A stretch of 64,000 bases of DNA. Source: Aureibacillus halotolerans (lineage in GTDB: Bacteria; Bacillota; Bacilli; Bacillales; DSM-28697). Position numbers and translations under genes: made by a program. The first letter of the stretch is position 1; every line of letters begins with the position of its first letter. The stretch is from the NCBI RefSeq assembly GCF_004363045.1, contig NZ_SNYJ01000004.1, positions 62,001-126,000 on the forward strand, given 5' to 3'. Shown piece after piece: positions 25,290-33,766 of this stretch. Under the pieces are notes generated by a model. That model had not been told where the DNA came from. It worked only from the letters and a program-made list of their open reading frames with translations, and did not search any database.

Positions 25290-26660
25290 TTATGCACCAT
25301 GCCGCGACTGCTTTACATGAATGGCTGTTGCCCGACGATAGCCCATCGCAAGCACAATGGATAAAAGAGCTACCACGGCCATGCCCCAGAAGATATTGCT
25401 ATAGGCGACAGACAATGTCAGCTCCTTTTGCCACGTTAAGGCGCTTGCTGTAACAGCCACCCCAAACGCACCACTGAAAAACTGTAGCAGCTGAAATAAT
25501 CCCATGCCGGTGCCAATTTGACGCGCTTCGAGGACACGGGACATTTCGTTTGAAACACTACTGTTTAAAGCAGTAATGCCCAGGCTCATAAGCATGTAAA
25601 TCAAGAGCACTGCTACAAATGATTCGGCTGCAAAGGAGGCGAATAACACCATTGCCACCAGCGGTATCCATGGCATATAGGAAAGAATCTGCTCGTTGCC
25701 CCGATTATCGATCCACTTTCCTATTCGATTAGAAATAATCATGGCAAGCAATGAACCTGGAAAAATAATAAGGCCTGCCGAACTGGCGCTAAGATTGTGC
25801 GAATGATGCAGTAGCTGTGGAAGTAAAAACAGGGTCGCAAAGTTACATAAATAAGCGGCAATGCCTACCGCACTCAACAAAAGAAAGCGTCGATGACGAA
25901 AAAGAGTCGGCTCCACAAAAGGCTCCTTTACTGTCCGAATGCGCCATACAAACAAAAGTAAAGACACCACACCAATCAAAAACGCGAGCCATACTTGCGT
26001 TGTCAAAAACAACAGGACGCATGTCGTTCCCACGCCTATGAAAAGCGCACCCATCACATCAAAACTCCCTTTTACAGGCGTTTCTGCTGGGATTTGTTTG
26101 TATACAAAAGGAACAAGAAGTAAAATAATAGCTGTGACTCCAAACAACGTATTCCAGCCTGCAAACTCTACGATGATCCCACCAACAACGGGGCCGAGCC
26201 CTAAACCAAGGGAAACCGCCGCCATCACTGCAGCCATCGCCTTTCCCCGCCTTCCTGTTGGAATAAAGCGGCTCACGAGAATCAAGCCTAACGCAGGAAT
26301 GGCTCCTGCCCCCGCCGCTTGGACGATTCGGACACCCATTAGTACGAAAAACGAGTGGCTGAAGAGACCAACAATGGCAGCCAGACTGACAATCGACATG
26401 CTGATGGCAAGCAACCGGCGTATCGGAATAAAATCGGATAGGCGACTATATGTAATCGATGAAATGGCAAAAACGATTGAATACCCGGTAACGAGCCAGC
26501 TTGCAGTCGCTTCAGACACAGCAAATTCGGTTGCAATGGATGGCAAAGCAATATTGAACATCATCGTGTTCATCACGACAAACACTAGCGTAATGCTGAT
26601 CAACAAGGTGACAAGACCTTCATTCATGACAGGCCGTTCAGTGTTTTTTGTAGAAGGCAC
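25290..26660 (-). CDS. MFS multidrug exporter (DHA2-like)
   Basis: The protein has about 456 residues if it starts at GTG 26660, which lies 7 nt after GAGGTG; the frame extends to a TTG at 26675. It has about 14 hydrophobic segments, with motif SWLVTGYSIVFAISSITYSRL, the GRRGKAMAAVMAAVSLGLGLGP antiporter motif C region and a final RRATAIHV tail. It should export a toxic compound by proton antiport. It diverges from a small ArsR-type regulator with a palindromic operator between them. Confidence 0.85.
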   Translation of the reverse strand: MPSTKNTERPVMNEGLVTLLISITLVFVVMNTMMFNIALPSIATEFAVSEATASWLVTGYSIVFAISSITYSRLSDFIPIRRLLAISMSIVSLAAIVGLFSHSFFVLMGVRIVQAAGAGAIPALGLILVSRFIPTGRRGKAMAAVMAAVSLGLGLGPVVGGIIVEFAGWNTLFGVTAIILLLVPFVYKQIPAETPVKGSFDVMGALFIGVGTTCVLLFLTTQVWLAFLIGVVSLLLFVWRIRTVKEPFVEPTLFRHRRFLLLSAVGIAAYLCNFATLFLLPQLLHHSHNLSASSAGLIIFPGSLLAMIISNRIGKWIDNRGNEQILSYMPWIPLVAMVLFASFAAESFVAVLLIYMLMSLGITALNSSVSNEMSRVLEARQIGTGMGLFQLLQFFSGAFGVAVTASALTWQKELTLSVAYSNIFWGMAVVALLSIVLAMGYRRATAIHVKQSRHGA

Positions 26661-26683
26661 TTTTGTGCACCTCAATATAGTTT

Positions 26684-26701
26684 TATAGTTATCGAACTAT
26701 A
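26684..26701. promoter_or_regulatory. Operator of the ArsR/MFS divergent pair
   Basis: TATAGTT-ATCG-AACTATA is a perfect inverted repeat (7-bp arms, 4-bp spacer) lying about 24 bp upstream of the MFS start and 78 bp upstream of the regulator start. It overlaps AT-rich -10-like sequence, so it is the likely repressor site. Confidence 0.7.
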
Positions 26702-26778
26702 GAAATATAGCATGCACTGTGTTACAATGCAACCAACTTTGCTGGACCACGCCTACTATTAAAAAGGGAGTGCTTATT

Positions 26779-27096
26779 CTGAAACCGCTTCATCACCCTG
26801 CCACTTCAACCCTCCAGTTACCAACTGTGCTCTATGCACTAAGCGATTCGATTCGCTTGTCCATTGTATCCAGTTTATCTGACAGGGAAGAATTAGCCTG
26901 TGGCAACCTCTCTGTGCCCGTCGGAAAGTCGACCGTCTCACATCACGTAAAAACGTTACGCGAGGCCGGCGTTGTGCACGTTCGAACAGAAGGAACACAT
27001 CGCTTTATCTCCCTTCGAAGGGAAGACTTAGAGACTCGTTTTCCAGGACTTTTAGCTGCCGTACTGCGAGGCTATGAGCCAGAAAAAAGAGCGTAA
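26779..27096 (+). CDS. ArsR-type winged-helix regulator, probable CTG start
   Basis: The family-like N-terminus KPLHHPATSTLQLPTVLYAL begins right after CTG 26779. That codon lies 8 nt from AAAGGGAG, and no ATG is in frame (GTG 26770 and GTG 26719 are the other options). The 105-residue protein holds one winged helix: LSDSIRLSIVSSLS, VPVGKSTVSHHVKTLREAGVV and a wing RTEGTHRFISL. No metal-binding cysteine pair is seen, so it is likely ligand- or drug-responsive. It diverges from the MFS gene it probably controls. Confidence 0.8.
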   Translation: MKPLHHPATSTLQLPTVLYALSDSIRLSIVSSLSDREELACGNLSVPVGKSTVSHHVKTLREAGVVHVRTEGTHRFISLRREDLETRFPGLLAAVLRGYEPEKRA

Positions 27097-27152
27097 CAAA
27101 ACCCACCGCAAGAGAATTTGCAATGGGTTGCAGAATGAATATAATCAATATA

Positions 27153-28019
27153 CTACCCCTGATAGGAAAACGTCGGGCTGCCCTTTACATTTGTTTGCAG
27201 GAGAAACACTCCGCCAGCATGAGGATATTTCTCAAGCTGCTCGTCGCTTGTACCTACTCTTGCTGTCGTTATATACAAATCGGAGAGCTGATCGCCACCA
27301 AACGCGCATGATGTGACGTTTAATGCGGGAACATCAATGAAATCTAGCTGTTTCTTCTGATTCGGGTCCCAGCGGGAGATGCCACTCCCACCCCAATGAG
27401 CAATCCATAGCATACCTTCCTGATCAATCGTCATGCCATCAGGAGATCCTGCGCCTCTTGGCACTGTGATGATGACCTCTTCGTTCGAGATGTCACCAGT
27501 CGCTTGGTCGTAAGAGAATTCCACAACCTGCTGCGTTGGCGTGTCGATGTAGTACATTTTCGTCCCATCTGGAGACCATGCTAGGCCGTTGGAGGTACTC
27601 ACCTGTGAACGCTTTTTCATCACCGTGCCGTCTGTGTCGAGACAATACAAAGCACCTGCCTCTTTTTGACCGTGCAAGTGCATCGTACCAGCCCAAAGGC
27701 GGCCAGCAGGGTCACATTTTCCATCATTAAATCGATTGTCAGGCAGATCTTGCTCTGGATCAATCACTGGCGTCACGCCCCCGGTTTCCCAGTCTAAAAG
27801 ATGAATACCGTTTTGCATGGCGATGATCAAGCCACCCGATGCGACCGGCGCCAGTGTGCCTACCATGTGACTTACCTGAATCTGTTCATCCTTGCCGGTC
27901 TTTGGATCGTACTGGTGGACTTTCTTGCCAATGATATCAACCCAATACAGTTTGTTTTCGTTGGCAAACCAGCTTGGGCCTTCACCGAGCTGTGCCTTTG
28001 CATCCACTAAGAGCTCCAT
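27153..28019 (-). CDS. SMP-30/gluconolactonase/LRE-like lactonase
   Basis: The 288-residue six-bladed propeller has the family marks GEGPSWF (with the first metal-binding Glu), DNRFNDGKCDPAGRLWAGTM (Asn-Asp-Gly metal site), STSNGLAWSPDG and GSPDGMTID. These enzymes hydrolyse sugar lactones with a divalent cation. It stands alone, 56 bp from the convergent ArsR gene, so its lactone cannot be inferred. Confidence 0.88.
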   Translation of the reverse strand: MELLVDAKAQLGEGPSWFANENKLYWVDIIGKKVHQYDPKTGKDEQIQVSHMVGTLAPVASGGLIIAMQNGIHLLDWETGGVTPVIDPEQDLPDNRFNDGKCDPAGRLWAGTMHLHGQKEAGALYCLDTDGTVMKKRSQVSTSNGLAWSPDGTKMYYIDTPTQQVVEFSYDQATGDISNEEVIITVPRGAGSPDGMTIDQEGMLWIAHWGGSGISRWDPNQKKQLDFIDVPALNVTSCAFGGDQLSDLYITTARVGTSDEQLEKYPHAGGVFLLQTNVKGSPTFSYQG

Positions 28020-28141
28020 TTTTGTTTCCCTCCCTCAATCTATGTAAACGCCCTCATTATACCATGGTTTTAAGAGAAAGAGGGTGAACTGGAAGGGGTT
28101 TTCGTATACGATGGACATACTCATAGAAAGGAGCACTTCTC

Positions 28142-28675
28142 ATGACAACATATATTGCGTTTCTTCGTGGCATCAATGTTGGCGGACATAAAAAAGTGCC
28201 CATGGCAGACCTCAGGAAAGGATTAGAGGGCATGGGACTCGAACATGTGAAAACGTATATTCAAAGCGGCAATGTGGTGTTTACGTCAAATGCAGACAAG
28301 GTGTCACTTCGTTCAGACATGGAAGCCCATTGCTTAAAGGTGTTCGGTTTTCATATTGATATTGCCTTAAAAACCCTTAAAGAGCTCCAGGATATAATCT
28401 CCAGCTGCCCTTACGATATCAACGATGTACCTGAAGGTGGGAATGTTTATTTCGTCTTGGCAACAGATGAGCTACCTGACACAATGGAAACGGAGCTTGC
28501 TACGCGTGCAGATGGAAAAGATGACTATACTTTAACAGGCCATACACTCTTCCTTTTTCTACGGCAAAGCATACGAACCACACCATTGGCAAAAGCAATC
28601 AAAACTGATGTGACGACAAGGAACTGGAACACAATGCATAAGCTGCTAGCGCTGGCCGAAGACATAACAGAGTGA
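28142..28675 (+). CDS. DUF1697-family protein
   Basis: The 177-residue protein is a full-length DUF1697 member with the canonical TTYIAFLRGINVGGHKKVPM start, the IQSGNVVFTS motif and a RNWNTMHKLLAL end. The function is unknown. The ATG lies 9 nt after AAAGGAG. Confidence 0.9.
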   Translation: MTTYIAFLRGINVGGHKKVPMADLRKGLEGMGLEHVKTYIQSGNVVFTSNADKVSLRSDMEAHCLKVFGFHIDIALKTLKELQDIISSCPYDINDVPEGGNVYFVLATDELPDTMETELATRADGKDDYTLTGHTLFLFLRQSIRTTPLAKAIKTDVTTRNWNTMHKLLALAEDITE

Positions 28676-28759
28676 GGAGTCATAGATTTTGCTACGATCC
28701 TCGGCTCATCTTTATGCACAGTGAGATCCTCGTCTATCACGGCATACATTTCGCCCTAC

Positions 28760-29800
28760 TTACACGCCGACGCGTTGCTGTTGTTGCAATTCCTTGTTCT
28801 TTTCTTTAAAACGTTCATTGTGGGAGGACACATACGCTGCTTTTGTCGCCTCTGGATCAATAAACGTTTTGGCCGCATTTGCGGCAAGTCCAGCCTCAAC
28901 AAAAGCCCCTGCGATCAAACGAAGCTTGCCCTCGTGCAAAGCTGTATCTCCTGCACAAAAAACGCCAGGAAGCTCGGTTTCCATAAATTTGTTGCAATAA
29001 ATTTGATACTGCGTCATGTCGAGGCCCCACTCCCTAAGCAAGCCGTGATCCCCGTGAACTCCATGATTCACGATGACCTCATCTACAAAAAGCGTTTCCT
29101 CTTCTTCGGTGTCGACGTTGGAAATGGTCACAGAATTAATCATTGATCCGTCTGTGCTGTGCAATGTCGTCAATGCATAGGGTGTGAGCACTTCAGCCAC
29201 TTCCTTCATGTGACGCACGTGACGTTCAAGCCCTCCAAACATATCACGACGGTGAACAATCGTGACGCTTTCAGCGATCGGCGCAATTTCGTTTGCCCAA
29301 TCAACGGCTGAATCGCCTCCGCCAGAAATAAGCACGCGCTTCCCTTTGAATTGCTCCAGTGAAGTGACCGTATAATGTAAGTTGCTGACTTCGTACTTCT
29401 CCGCACCCTCAATCTCTAGCTTTCGCTGCACAAGGACACCTGAACCAGCAGCAATAATGACCGTTTTGCTCTCATGAACTTCTCCTGTTTCTGCGGTCAG
29501 ACGAATATGTCCATTTTCCAATCGCTCCATATATTGAATGCGTTGCTTGAACACAAAAGTAGGGTCAAAAGTGTTGGCTTGCTGAATCAAATTTTCAACG
29601 AGCTGCTCCCCATTTAGTGGGGTCATCCCACCGATATCCCAAATCATTTTCTCTTGATACAGCAATACTTTCCCGCCTAAACGATCATTATGTTCAATAA
29701 TCTTTGTTTTCATGTCACGCATCCCGCAATAAAACGCGGAGTACAAGCCTGCAGGTCCACCGCCAATTATGGTTACATCATAGAGCTCGGGTTGACTCAT
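28760..29800 (-). CDS. Ferredoxin/flavodoxin-NADP reductase type 2 (YcgT/YumC-like)
   Basis: The 346-residue flavoprotein has the FAD motif IIGGGPAGLYSAFY, NADP motif ISGGGDSAVDWANEI and C-terminal GVFCAGDTALHEGKLRLIAGA. The thioredoxin-reductase CxxC is absent (the position reads SAVDW), which places it with YumC/YcgT ferredoxin reductases. A Fur box lies 45 bp upstream; B. subtilis ycgT belongs to the Fur regulon, so this copy likely supplies electrons under iron limitation (for example for siderophore or heme iron release). Confidence 0.85.
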   Translation of the reverse strand: MSQPELYDVTIIGGGPAGLYSAFYCGMRDMKTKIIEHNDRLGGKVLLYQEKMIWDIGGMTPLNGEQLVENLIQQANTFDPTFVFKQRIQYMERLENGHIRLTAETGEVHESKTVIIAAGSGVLVQRKLEIEGAEKYEVSNLHYTVTSLEQFKGKRVLISGGGDSAVDWANEIAPIAESVTIVHRRDMFGGLERHVRHMKEVAEVLTPYALTTLHSTDGSMINSVTISNVDTEEEETLFVDEVIVNHGVHGDHGLLREWGLDMTQYQIYCNKFMETELPGVFCAGDTALHEGKLRLIAGAFVEAGLAANAAKTFIDPEATKAAYVSSHNERFKEKNKELQQQQRVGV

Positions 29801-29844
29801 TGTGCATTCCCCTCCCTAAGATCATTTGTATTTTTAATTGATCA

Positions 29845-29859
29845 TGATATTCATTCTCA
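29845..29859 (-). promoter_or_regulatory. Fur box upstream of the ferredoxin reductase
   Basis: TGATATTCATTCTCA differs from the 7-1-7 Fur consensus TGATAATNATTATCA at two or three positions and is flanked by the further symmetric bases TTGATCA and AATCAA. Confidence 0.65.
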
Positions 29860-29919
29860 ATCAATTGTACCTAATTTCAGTAAAAGGAACAATCTTTTTT
29901 TTGATCCTTTAGAATCAGC

Positions 29920-30073
29920 GCGCAAAAAAGCACCACCTTTTAGGCAGCACTTTAAATACTACGTAATAAAAAATTCTTCCATTGATAAGGGAGTCTGAAT
30001 CTATGTTCCCCCTAAAAAAGCTCTCCATAAAGCGATTACGAATAAACCAATCACTTTAGAGAGAGCTGTATTA
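29920..30073 (-). terminator. Two successive terminators after the CNNM genes
   Basis: The region between 29801 and 30104 holds the reductase promoter and two hairpins read from the minus strand. AGCTCTC...GAGAGCT at about 30014-30073 ends in a T-run. A second at 29923-29953 (AAGTGCTGCC with GGTGGTGCTT, paired through G-U bonds) also ends in T6. The second is a variant of the hairpin at 33257-33288. Confidence 0.65.
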
Positions 30074-30104
30074 AATGCAATTACTATTCGATCAAGCTAC
30101 GTTT

Positions 30105-31157
30105 TTAAGTAGCAAAACCGACATTTCCGTCATGGTTTTCATTCATTTCACCAACAATTTCGGTGAGGATGTCCTCCATTGTCACTAATCCAACTAGATC
30201 CCCATGTTCATCCTTCACAACAGCCATATGGGTGCGCGTTTGCTTCATTTTTATGAAGACGTCACGGATAAACATTGACTCCTTAACTCGGGGGATATGA
30301 TGCAGAAACTGCTCAATTCCACCATTTCGACCCGCTGCAATACTCGTTAACATTTCCTTTGTATTCACAAATCCAATCAATTTGTTGCTTTTCATGACTG
30401 GATAACGGGTGTAATCATATTGATTAAGCACTTGAAGGATTTCATCTAAATCCATTTCGGCCTTTAACATGATGACTTGTTCTTTAGGCACCATGATTTC
30501 ACTTAACGTTCTTCCATCAAATGAAAAAAAGTTTTCTAAATAAGCAAGCTCTGTTTTATTGATTTCTCCGCCCTTATAACTATCAGAAACAATGAGCTTC
30601 AGTTCCTCTTCCGAATACACGGTTTCATGCCCTGCTGGTTTAACTCCGAACCAACCGAGGATACGTTGTGATGAACCATTTAATATACGTATAGCTGGTC
30701 CCATAATGACACCGAACCAATAAAGCGGTGGGGCTAATAATAACGTCATCTTCTCAGGAAATTGAATCGCTAATGTTTTTGGCGCCAGTTCTCCAATCAC
30801 TACGTGGAGAAAGGTGACTATCGCAAGTGCGATTGCATAGGAAAGAGCTGTTGCCATCGCATCAGGAACACTGTAGTGTTCAAATACTGGTTGAAGCATT
30901 CTTTGCACAGTTGGTTCACCTAACGCCCCTAAGATTAGAGCTGTAATGGTGATTCCTAACTGACACGCCGATAAATAATAATCCAGTTCTTGCGCGACTT
31001 TTTTAGCTAAAACGGCCTTCTTGTTCCCTTCAGAAATGAGCTGGTCAATTCGTGACATACGGACTTTAAGAATAGCGAACTCTCCACCAACAAAAAGAGC
31101 GGTCATCAAAATAAATACAGCTACAAGAAATAAATTAACGAAAATAATTGGGTCCAA
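30105..31157 (-). CDS. CNNM/CorC-type membrane protein, short form lacking the CorC_HlyC domain
   Basis: The 350-residue protein has an N-terminal DUF21/CNNM membrane domain (residues 1-200; VGGEFAILKVRMSRIDQLI, SACQLGITITALILGALGEP) and two CBS domains (about 215-335; MVPKEQVIMLK..., VVKDEHGDLVGLVTMEDILTEIVGEM). It ends there, without the roughly 80-residue CorC_HlyC domain found in its neighbour. Members in Bacillus (MpfA/YhdP, YugS) move or regulate magnesium. The TTG start directly follows a leader-peptide stop codon (TAATTG). It is the second of two paralogues in tandem. Confidence 0.88.
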   Translation of the reverse strand: MDPIIFVNLFLVAVFILMTALFVGGEFAILKVRMSRIDQLISEGNKKAVLAKKVAQELDYYLSACQLGITITALILGALGEPTVQRMLQPVFEHYSVPDAMATALSYAIALAIVTFLHVVIGELAPKTLAIQFPEKMTLLLAPPLYWFGVIMGPAIRILNGSSQRILGWFGVKPAGHETVYSEEELKLIVSDSYKGGEINKTELAYLENFFSFDGRTLSEIMVPKEQVIMLKAEMDLDEILQVLNQYDYTRYPVMKSNKLIGFVNTKEMLTSIAAGRNGGIEQFLHHIPRVKESMFIRDVFIKMKQTRTHMAVVKDEHGDLVGLVTMEDILTEIVGEMNENHDGNVGFAT

Positions 31158-31193
31158 TTATTCCCTCTCAACCTGAGAGGGATTCACCTCCAT
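31158..31193 (-). CDS. Leader element of the short CNNM gene (uORF MEVNPSQVERE / Shine-Dalgarno hairpin)
   Basis: On the minus strand an 11-codon frame starts ATG GAG GTG AAT CCC and ends TAA directly before the TTG start of the CNNM gene. The same bases form a strong hairpin, CCCTCTCA-GGT-TGAGAGGG, that buries the ribosome site GAGAGGG. An upstream GAGG can pair with the same CCTC instead. The same design precedes the other CNNM gene. Whether the frame is translated is unproven; no ribosome site precedes its ATG. Confidence 0.55.
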   Translation of the reverse strand: MEVNPSQVERE

Positions 31194-31209
31194 GGTTTGT
31201 AATTGCTTA

Positions 31210-32541
31210 TTACGCTTGCTCTAGACGAGTTTTATCAGCGTGTTGATAAAACTTTACTTTTTTAATTTGAAGGTTATCTACTTCAAACACCGACCATATA
31301 TGTTCTTCAAGTTGAACATCCGTCTTTTGTTTGGTGCCATCAATAACCTGGGTCTTGTATTGCAACCAGCCACCGATCGTATCAATATTCTCAGGGCCAT
31401 CAAATTCCAGTCCAAATTGCTCTTCCAAATCATCTAGTAAGACACGACCATTAATGACATACTCACCGGTTCCTACCTTTTCAATATCCGCTTCTTCATC
31501 TTCATCAAACTCATCGCGAATTTCACCGACTAATTCTTCAATGACCTCTTCCATTGTGACGATACCTGATGTCCCACCGTATTCATCTATAACAACAGCC
31601 ATATGGACTTTCTCCTGTTGCATTTTCTGCATCGCGTCTTGAATACGAGTTGCTTCTAAAATAAAGGGAAGGTCGCGCATATACGTTCCCATATCTACAT
31701 CTTGACCGGCAACAATGGCTTGAAGCATTTTTTTTGCGTTGACCACACCAATGATTCTATCCTTGTCTCCACCTTCAATGACCGGGTATCTCGTATAGTT
31801 ATGTTCATCGACTACCGCGACGAGCTCTTCCTTTGTCATATCTTGATGGACCGTTACTATCTCTGTTCGTGGAAGCATGATGTCTTTTGCTACATGTTCA
31901 TCAAAAGAAAAAACATTTTCCATATATTGCAGATCTTCTCTGTCGATTTCTCCACCCTGATAGCTTTGGGTCATAATAATTTTTAATTCTTCCTCTGTAT
32001 AGGATTGATCATGTCCCATTGGTTTGACACCAAACATTCTTAACAAAATTTGCGAAGCACCGTTTAACGTCAAGATAAAAGGAAACATAATTTTCCCAAA
32101 CCAATACAAGGGACTGGCCAACAGAAGTGTCATCTTTTCTGAAAACTGGATGGCCAAGGTCTTCGGGGCCATTTCGCCAATGACCACGTGCAAATACGTC
32201 ACGAGCATAAAAGCTAAAGCATACGAAATAACTGAAGATAACGATTCTGAAACATTGAAAAAGTCAAAAACAGGATACAAGATGCTGCTTACAGCCGGTT
32301 TACCAAGGGCTCCAAGACCTAAAGCTGTCACAGTAATACCTAGCTGACAGGCTGATAAATAGTAGTCTAGATTTTGAGTTACTTTTTTGGCCACAACTGC
32401 TTTTTTATTTCCCTCTGCGATTAATTGTTCAATCCTCGAACTACGAATCTTTACAACCGCAAACTCAGAAGCAACAAAGAAAGCCGTTAGTGCTAGTAAA
32501 ATGACAAGCAGAACAAGATTAGCTATTGTAATTAAATCCAA
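31210..32541 (-). CDS. CNNM/CorC-type membrane protein, full form
   Basis: The 443-residue protein has a DUF21 domain (1-200; VASEFAVVKIRSSRIEQLI), two CBS domains (about 215-335; MLPRTEIVTVH, VVIDEYGGTSGIVTMEEVIEELVGEI) and a complete CorC_HlyC domain (about 350-430; YVINGRVLLDDLEEQFGL). It resembles the Bacillus magnesium exporters/regulators of the MpfA type. It starts at TTG 32541, 7 nt after GGAGGG, which can be locked in a hairpin. Its paralogue follows 52 bp downstream. Confidence 0.9.
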   Translation of the reverse strand: MDLITIANLVLLVILLALTAFFVASEFAVVKIRSSRIEQLIAEGNKKAVVAKKVTQNLDYYLSACQLGITVTALGLGALGKPAVSSILYPVFDFFNVSESLSSVISYALAFMLVTYLHVVIGEMAPKTLAIQFSEKMTLLLASPLYWFGKIMFPFILTLNGASQILLRMFGVKPMGHDQSYTEEELKIIMTQSYQGGEIDREDLQYMENVFSFDEHVAKDIMLPRTEIVTVHQDMTKEELVAVVDEHNYTRYPVIEGGDKDRIIGVVNAKKMLQAIVAGQDVDMGTYMRDLPFILEATRIQDAMQKMQQEKVHMAVVIDEYGGTSGIVTMEEVIEELVGEIRDEFDEDEEADIEKVGTGEYVINGRVLLDDLEEQFGLEFDGPENIDTIGGWLQYKTQVIDGTKQKTDVQLEEHIWSVFEVDNLQIKKVKFYQHADKTRLEQA

Positions 32542-32573
32542 TTATTTCCCTCCAGTGAGGGATTCACCTCCAC
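32532..32573 (-). CDS. Leader element of the full CNNM gene (uORF MEVNPSLEGNNWI / Shine-Dalgarno hairpin)
   Basis: The frame GTG GAG GTG AAT CCC TCA runs 13 codons and overlaps the TTG start of the gene. The hairpin CCCTC-ACTG-GAGGG covers the ribosome site. The first 15 bases after the start (GGAGGTGAATCCCTC) are the same as in the other leader, while the rest differs. This points to selection on the motif. Confidence 0.55.
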   Translation of the reverse strand: MEVNPSLEGNNWI

Positions 32574-33256
32574 AAGTTTTGAATAATACACTTACTTTCA
32601 AGTCCATTTCTCTTTAGTAGGAGATAAGATTTTACAATAGCACATTCTGTCTTTAAGCCATCCTCTTACGTAGTAGCACATTCCTTATAGGAAAGATGAA
32701 GGGATGAACAGAAAGAATGGTATTGTTTCTTCTCATATGAACTTTTGGAACGGAGCTTACTTCTTCCAAGTAACGAGTGTGCAATAACGCCTTCCCAATG
32801 TTAGTCCCCCCAGTCTTTTTAACATTTTGTTATTGTATTACTGTCCAGAGATTCAAAGAAAGATCGCACCGAATATTAGGAGCCCTTCCCACTGGAACAG
32901 TATTAGAGAAAAGTATACAGAATTTAATAAGCAAAAAAAAGAGATTCGTTAACTCTGACACATAAAATTTACAAAACTTTAATACAACATTTCTTATTTC
33001 GTCAAGAATGGAGCTTCTGAGGAACTCATTTCGAATAAATACATCAAAGGGACCACTCGTTTTTTTTATATTGTCGGCTAAGGGGATTCACCCAAAGCCA
33101 CTTAGTTGAGTGCTTTTCCAATAAAATAAATCACTATTTCCGTGTGTCTACTCGTTACAACAAGTTGGGCAAGTCTTTCCTAGCGTTTGTTTACGTCGCT
33201 GCTATTTTCAAATTAAACGTGATGAGTTTTCAGACACATCCTAGAAATAACGCGCA
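32574..33256. other. Intergenic stretch, 680 bp, decayed sequence
   Basis: No gene is recognised. The oligomer TAGCACATTC occurs twice (32637 and 32674 regions). A worn end of the MITE-like element (GAGTTTTCAGACAC) is at about 33223. The block GGGGATTCACCCAAAGCCAC near 33080 looks like part of an old repeat or insertion sequence but cannot be named. Confidence 0.5.
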
Positions 33257-33288
33257 CCAAAAAAGTGCTACCTTTTAGGCAGCACTTT
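33257..33288 (-). terminator. Terminator of the acetyltransferase gene
   Basis: AAGTGCTACC and GGCAGCACTT pair with one mismatch across TTTTA; a T-run follows on the minus strand, 9 bp after the stop. It is a near copy of the hairpin at 29923-29953. Confidence 0.8.
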
Positions 33289-33296
33289 ATAACTCA

Positions 33297-33695
33297 TTAT
33301 TTTTTTCGTGGCAGACGAAACGCGTTGTCCATTGTATCAAATCCTAAGTGAGGGTAATATGTCATGGCGATAGGCGTAGAGTACAAATCGACTGCTGCCT
33401 CTTCACCGACTGCCTGCTTGACATGCTCCAGAAGTTGCCTGCCGACCCCTTTTCCCTGTGCTTCTTTCGAAACCGCAAGACAGGAAACAAAACAGCTGTA
33501 ACTGAAATCTGTTAAACAACGTGCAACGCCAATCAATTCCCCATTAATTCTTGCGGAAACGACCAAGTTGGCATTAGCCAGCATACGAGCAAGACGTTCC
33601 GGGTCATCCACAGGACGTTTCATTCCTGACGATGCATACACACGGCTCAGCTCTCCTGCCTCCACGTTGCCATTTATTTCATAGGTGACCTCCAT
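33297..33695 (-). CDS. GNAT-family N-acetyltransferase, small
   Basis: The 132-residue protein shows the acetyl-CoA loop AVSKEAQGKGVGRQLLEHV and the C-terminal YYPHLGFDTMDNAF block. It resembles the YitI/aminoalkylphosphonate-like group of minimal GNATs. The substrate is not known. Confidence 0.85.
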   Translation of the reverse strand: MEVTYEINGNVEAGELSRVYASSGMKRPVDDPERLARMLANANLVVSARINGELIGVARCLTDFSYSCFVSCLAVSKEAQGKGVGRQLLEHVKQAVGEEAAVDLYSTPIAMTYYPHLGFDTMDNAFRLPRKK

Positions 33696-33766
33696 CGCCG
33701 TTCATCCCCTTGTTTCAGTTGAATGTGATATAGTCTGCCATATTTTATGGGACGATTCAAGCTTTT

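Noticed and set aside
33060-33130. Insertion-sequence remnant near 33.08 kb
   Set aside because: The block looks repeat-like, but no transposase fragment or paired ends can be identified, so it is only mentioned as decayed sequence.
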